The position numbers and the translations under genes were made by a program. The notes under the pieces were generated by a model. The model saw only the letters and a list, made by a program, of their open reading frames with translations, was not told where the DNA came from and searched no databases. 8,848 nt of DNA, from the NCBI GenBank assembly GCA_014730295.1, contig WJIN01000240.1:1-8848 (forward strand). Direction: 5' to 3'. The DNA is from Promethearchaeota archaeon. GTDB lineage: Archaea; Asgardarchaeota; Lokiarchaeia; Sigynarchaeales; SOKP01. Each line of letters begins with the position of its first letter. Within the stretch, counting starts at the first letter, position 1. Positions 6,771-8,848 of this stretch are shown here, one piece after another.

Positions 6771-8534
6771 TCAATCTTTTGCTAAATATAAAAAACGCTC
6801 CATATAATATAATTGGGGCAAATAATAATGCACAGCTTGCGAATGACCGTGGCCTCCAAAAAATCCTTTCAATAAAATGCAAATGTTGTCCTTTTTTAAT
6901 ATTGCTTTTTGTATGTCCTCTGAAAATTTTAGAAGTGCTAATTGGTCATTCGTTCCATGCACGAGTAAACATGGAGGATCATCTTTATCAACTTGCTTAC
7001 TCGGTGTTATTCGATCGAAATATTCTGGGTTGTCCTCTGGATTGTTATTATCAAAAAATCCATAATCTTTCATTGAACTTTCTTCGTAGAAATACTCCAT
7101 ATCATCCGCAGGGTAAAGAACAACTGCTCCAGAAACATTAAGATATTGTGAAAAATTCCATGCTCCAGAATTATATCCCAAAGCGCTAATCGCGCTTAAA
7201 TAACCTCCCGCAGAGCCCCCCATAAAGTATACATTACTGAGATCTGCTCCATAAGATTTATTGTCAGCTAAATATCTAGTAAAGGTAGCGATATCATCGA
7301 TCATATCATCAACAGACCAATCACCAACAAGATCCTCGTCAGGAGCATTAAAATCAGTATTTAATTCTACTCTAGTACCAGCAAACACTTCAAAGAAGTT
7401 AGCATCTAAAAGGCGATATTGGATATCAAAAACGGTATAACCTTGTGATGCAAAATACCTTATCACATTCATATCTGCAGTACCTTTATCACCTAAAATC
7501 ATACCTCCTCCATGAATATGTATAATTGTTGCTCGTTCTCCTATATAATCCTTTTTAGGATAATATACATCATATCTGAGCTCGTAATCTTTTCCCTTGT
7601 CAAAAAGAATATCTTTTTTCACCTTATAATTCGAATCCTCTATTTTAGGCGTTCCAAGATAATACCAGCCAAAATTAAAGGGAGCGTTTAAAAAAGCTTC
7701 CTCCAAATCGCTGTCGAATGAATTCCACTTAGGTCCAAAACTATCTTCAAATTGCTGATTAGCATCTATTATTGTAGCAGGAACTGAAATGAGAGGTAAA
7801 CTGTTGATAACTATAAGGATTAAACCACATAAAATGACAGTATTTTTTACTCTTCTACTTAATTTTTTCTGGTTTATCTTCAAAAATAAAATCATTAGCG
7901 CTGTTATTGAGAATATCGCTAATCCTGTTAACCAAGAAGCAAAAATACCGATTACCCATGTAAATCCAACTCCAGGTAAACCACCTGTTAGGACTATAAA
8001 ACTAATAAAACCTAAAACAATAAACCACAAAATGCAAAAGATATTAAGGATAATCGTAAAAATACGACTGATTTTCACATTTTTTATTAGGGGAGTAATC
8101 TCCCTTTCTATTTTAAGAGTCTTTAAATTCAATGAATTTATTATTATAGATATACTAAATATTGAATAATATATAGGATAGGCAAGGAATGGCTGAATAT
8201 ATTCTCCTTCTCGCCCGACTAATGAAAAAATTCCTAATATTATTAATAATAAAAGGATGTATGTCAACCCTCTCGCTTCGGATTGAATAAATTTCTGATA
8301 TTTGTCAGATAAGACAATTAGATATAGAATGAGGGAAATCGCAGCCATTATTAAAATACCTGTGATTTGACCAAGATTTGCTTGATTAAATCCTAAATGT
8401 TGCACTAAGGATAAGCTTATAACCGCAAGATTAAGAATAATGGACAAGAAATATGATCTCTTTAAAAAATCGTTGGAGTTCCTAATTTTTAATTTCTTTA
8501 TCGTATTTCTCATCTCTTTTAAGTTATCATTCAT
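6771..8534 (-). CDS. Seven-helix membrane-anchored alpha/beta-hydrolase (esterase/lipase), copy 2
   Basis: This 587-aa protein has the same architecture as the 2378-4180 product. Helices are likely at about 27-46, 54-76, 88-106, 116-136, 158-183, 190-219 and 232-252, with basic cytoplasmic loops at 137-157 and 221-231. The hydrolase domain (about 295-587) should therefore face outside. Catalytic features are HGGGM (341-345), GGSAGG with Ser441, Asp530 in GTNDQ and His562 in GGHGHS. A second His (564) follows, but H562 aligns with the catalytic His of the paralog. Shared blocks include YFASQGYxVFDIQY, the QFEDSFG stalk and the final YYMERF. It differs by an acidic insertion of about 25 residues at 377-405 (near AGTRVELNTDFNAPDEDL), close to the active-site entrance. 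The ATG at 8534 lies inside the end of the DUF169 gene, an 8-nt overlap that suggests coupled translation. The ester substrate is unknown. Confidence 0.93.
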   Translation of the reverse strand: MNDNLKEMRNTIKKLKIRNSNDFLKRSYFLSIILNLAVISLSLVQHLGFNQANLGQITGILIMAAISLILYLIVLSDKYQKFIQSEARGLTYILLLLIILGIFSLVGREGEYIQPFLAYPIYYSIFSISIIINSLNLKTLKIEREITPLIKNVKISRIFTIILNIFCILWFIVLGFISFIVLTGGLPGVGFTWVIGIFASWLTGLAIFSITALMILFLKINQKKLSRRVKNTVILCGLILIVINSLPLISVPATIIDANQQFEDSFGPKWNSFDSDLEEAFLNAPFNFGWYYLGTPKIEDSNYKVKKDILFDKGKDYELRYDVYYPKKDYIGERATIIHIHGGGMILGDKGTADMNVIRYFASQGYTVFDIQYRLLDANFFEVFAGTRVELNTDFNAPDEDLVGDWSVDDMIDDIATFTRYLADNKSYGADLSNVYFMGGSAGGYLSAISALGYNSGAWNFSQYLNVSGAVVLYPADDMEYFYEESSMKDYGFFDNNNPEDNPEYFDRITPSKQVDKDDPPCLLVHGTNDQLALLKFSEDIQKAILKKDNICILLKGFFGGHGHSQAVHYYLPQLYYMERFLYLAKD

Positions 8535-8848
8535 CTTTCTTTAGAATTTTCTTTCTTAATAATGGCCAGACCCCTGGCTCATTCCATTTTCCAAATGTCT
8601 TTACAGGCCCTAATGTAGCATTTAAATGTGGTATGCCAAAGGGTGAAGGATTAATCTTCTCTCCTGCCAGAAAAAGATTATCCAATACCATTTCAAGCTT
8701 GGATTGGGGAATTGCAAACAACATTTCATGATCCTGAACACTCGCCATAACCCGATCACCCATCCCGGGAACCACAACTTGGCATTCATTAGTTTTATAT
8801 GTTCTGATAATACCTTCCTTACAAGAGGATTCCATACCGTTAAAATGG
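8527..8848 (-). CDS. DUF169 family protein, C-terminal part (5' end beyond the right edge)
   Basis: The frame is open to the right edge (HFNG precedes the ATG at 8835), so this Met is most likely internal and about 106 C-terminal residues are visible. The block ECQVVVPGMGDRVMASVQDH, followed by EMLFAIP, is the conserved C-terminal region of DUF169 proteins (COG2043). These are uncharacterised proteins common in archaea and anaerobes and named only as a domain of unknown function. The tail (GKWNEPGVWPLLRKKILKKDE) is basic. A cysteine (MESSCKEG) lies just after the internal Met; whether it binds metal is not known. The stop overlaps the start of the membrane esterase by 8 nt, so the two are probably co-translated. 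The 6567-6734 remnant comes from the same family, so the region has carried at least two DUF169 copies. Confidence 0.8.
   Translation of the reverse strand, partial: HFNGMESSCKEGIIRTYKTNECQVVVPGMGDRVMASVQDHEMLFAIPQSKLEMVLDNLFLAGEKINPSPFGIPHLNATLGPVKTFGKWNEPGVWPLLRKKILKKDE

Noticed and set aside
6779..7141. Plus-strand frame of 120 codons
   Set aside because: It is antisense to the catalytic half of the second membrane esterase; no motif or SD supports it.
7789..8169. Plus-strand frame of 126 codons
   Set aside because: It is antisense to the membrane-helix region of the second esterase, and its Ile/Lys-rich sequence is a by-product of AT-rich helix codons.
8527..8835. Complete 102-aa gene starting at the ATG at 8835
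   Set aside because: The frame stays open to the window edge and the conserved DUF169 C-terminal block begins soon after this Met, so it is an internal residue of a longer protein.
1..8848. CRISPR array, tRNA genes or insertion-sequence ends
   Set aside because: I found no regularly spaced direct repeats, no tRNA-like cloverleaf sequence, no transposase motif and no paired terminal inverted repeats by eye.

Overview
This window is an AT-rich, gene-dense stretch in which every supportable gene lies on the minus strand, so it reads from the right edge to the left edge. The gene families suggest an anaerobic archaeon, most likely Asgard/Lokiarchaeia-like. They are DUF169 proteins, a winged-helix protein with CPCR and CCxCCC cysteine clusters plus a ferredoxin domain, and Ile/Lys/Asn-rich multi-pass membrane esterases. 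This placement is an inference from family flavour and composition; no rRNA or other marker gene is present. Related cysteine-rich proteins also occur in anaerobic bacteria. Three genes have a recognisable Shine-Dalgarno sequence 10-11 nt before the start codon.

Layout in transcription order. (1) The C-terminal part of a DUF169 protein enters from the right edge (8848-8527). (2) It overlaps by 8 nt a 587-aa protein with seven predicted membrane helices and an extracytoplasmic alpha/beta-hydrolase domain (8534-6771). (3) A 55-codon N-terminal remnant of a second DUF169 gene follows (6734-6567). (4) Next is an alkyl-sulfatase-type metallo-beta-lactamase (MBL) fold protein with its own strong SD (6463-5165). 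(5) Then comes an RNase Z/arylsulfatase-like MBL hydrolase (5137-4211). (6) A second membrane esterase, paralogous to gene 2, follows (4180-2378). (7) Next is an orphan membrane protein with about eight helices (2355-1561). (8) Then a winged-helix/Fe-S/ferredoxin protein (1513-428). (9) Last is a related Fe-S protein starting at a TTGA overlap or just inside it and leaving the window at the left edge.

The central unit has gaps of 22-30 nt from the alkyl-sulfatase-like gene to the 8-TM gene, so it looks like one transcription unit. It combines two different MBL-fold hydrolases with two membrane-anchored serine esterases facing the outside. A reasonable but unproven reading is processing of ester or sulfate-ester substrates: release outside by the membrane esterases and further cleavage inside by the MBL enzymes. 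The Fe-S pair at the left may be a separate redox or regulatory unit, because the 47-nt gap before it carries a TATA-like tract.

Points most worth a second look are the conserved 7-TM plus esterase fusion present twice, the truncated DUF169 remnant with a second readable frame, and the overlapping frames between the two cysteine-rich proteins. I saw no tRNA, rRNA, CRISPR array, insertion sequence or plus-strand gene.
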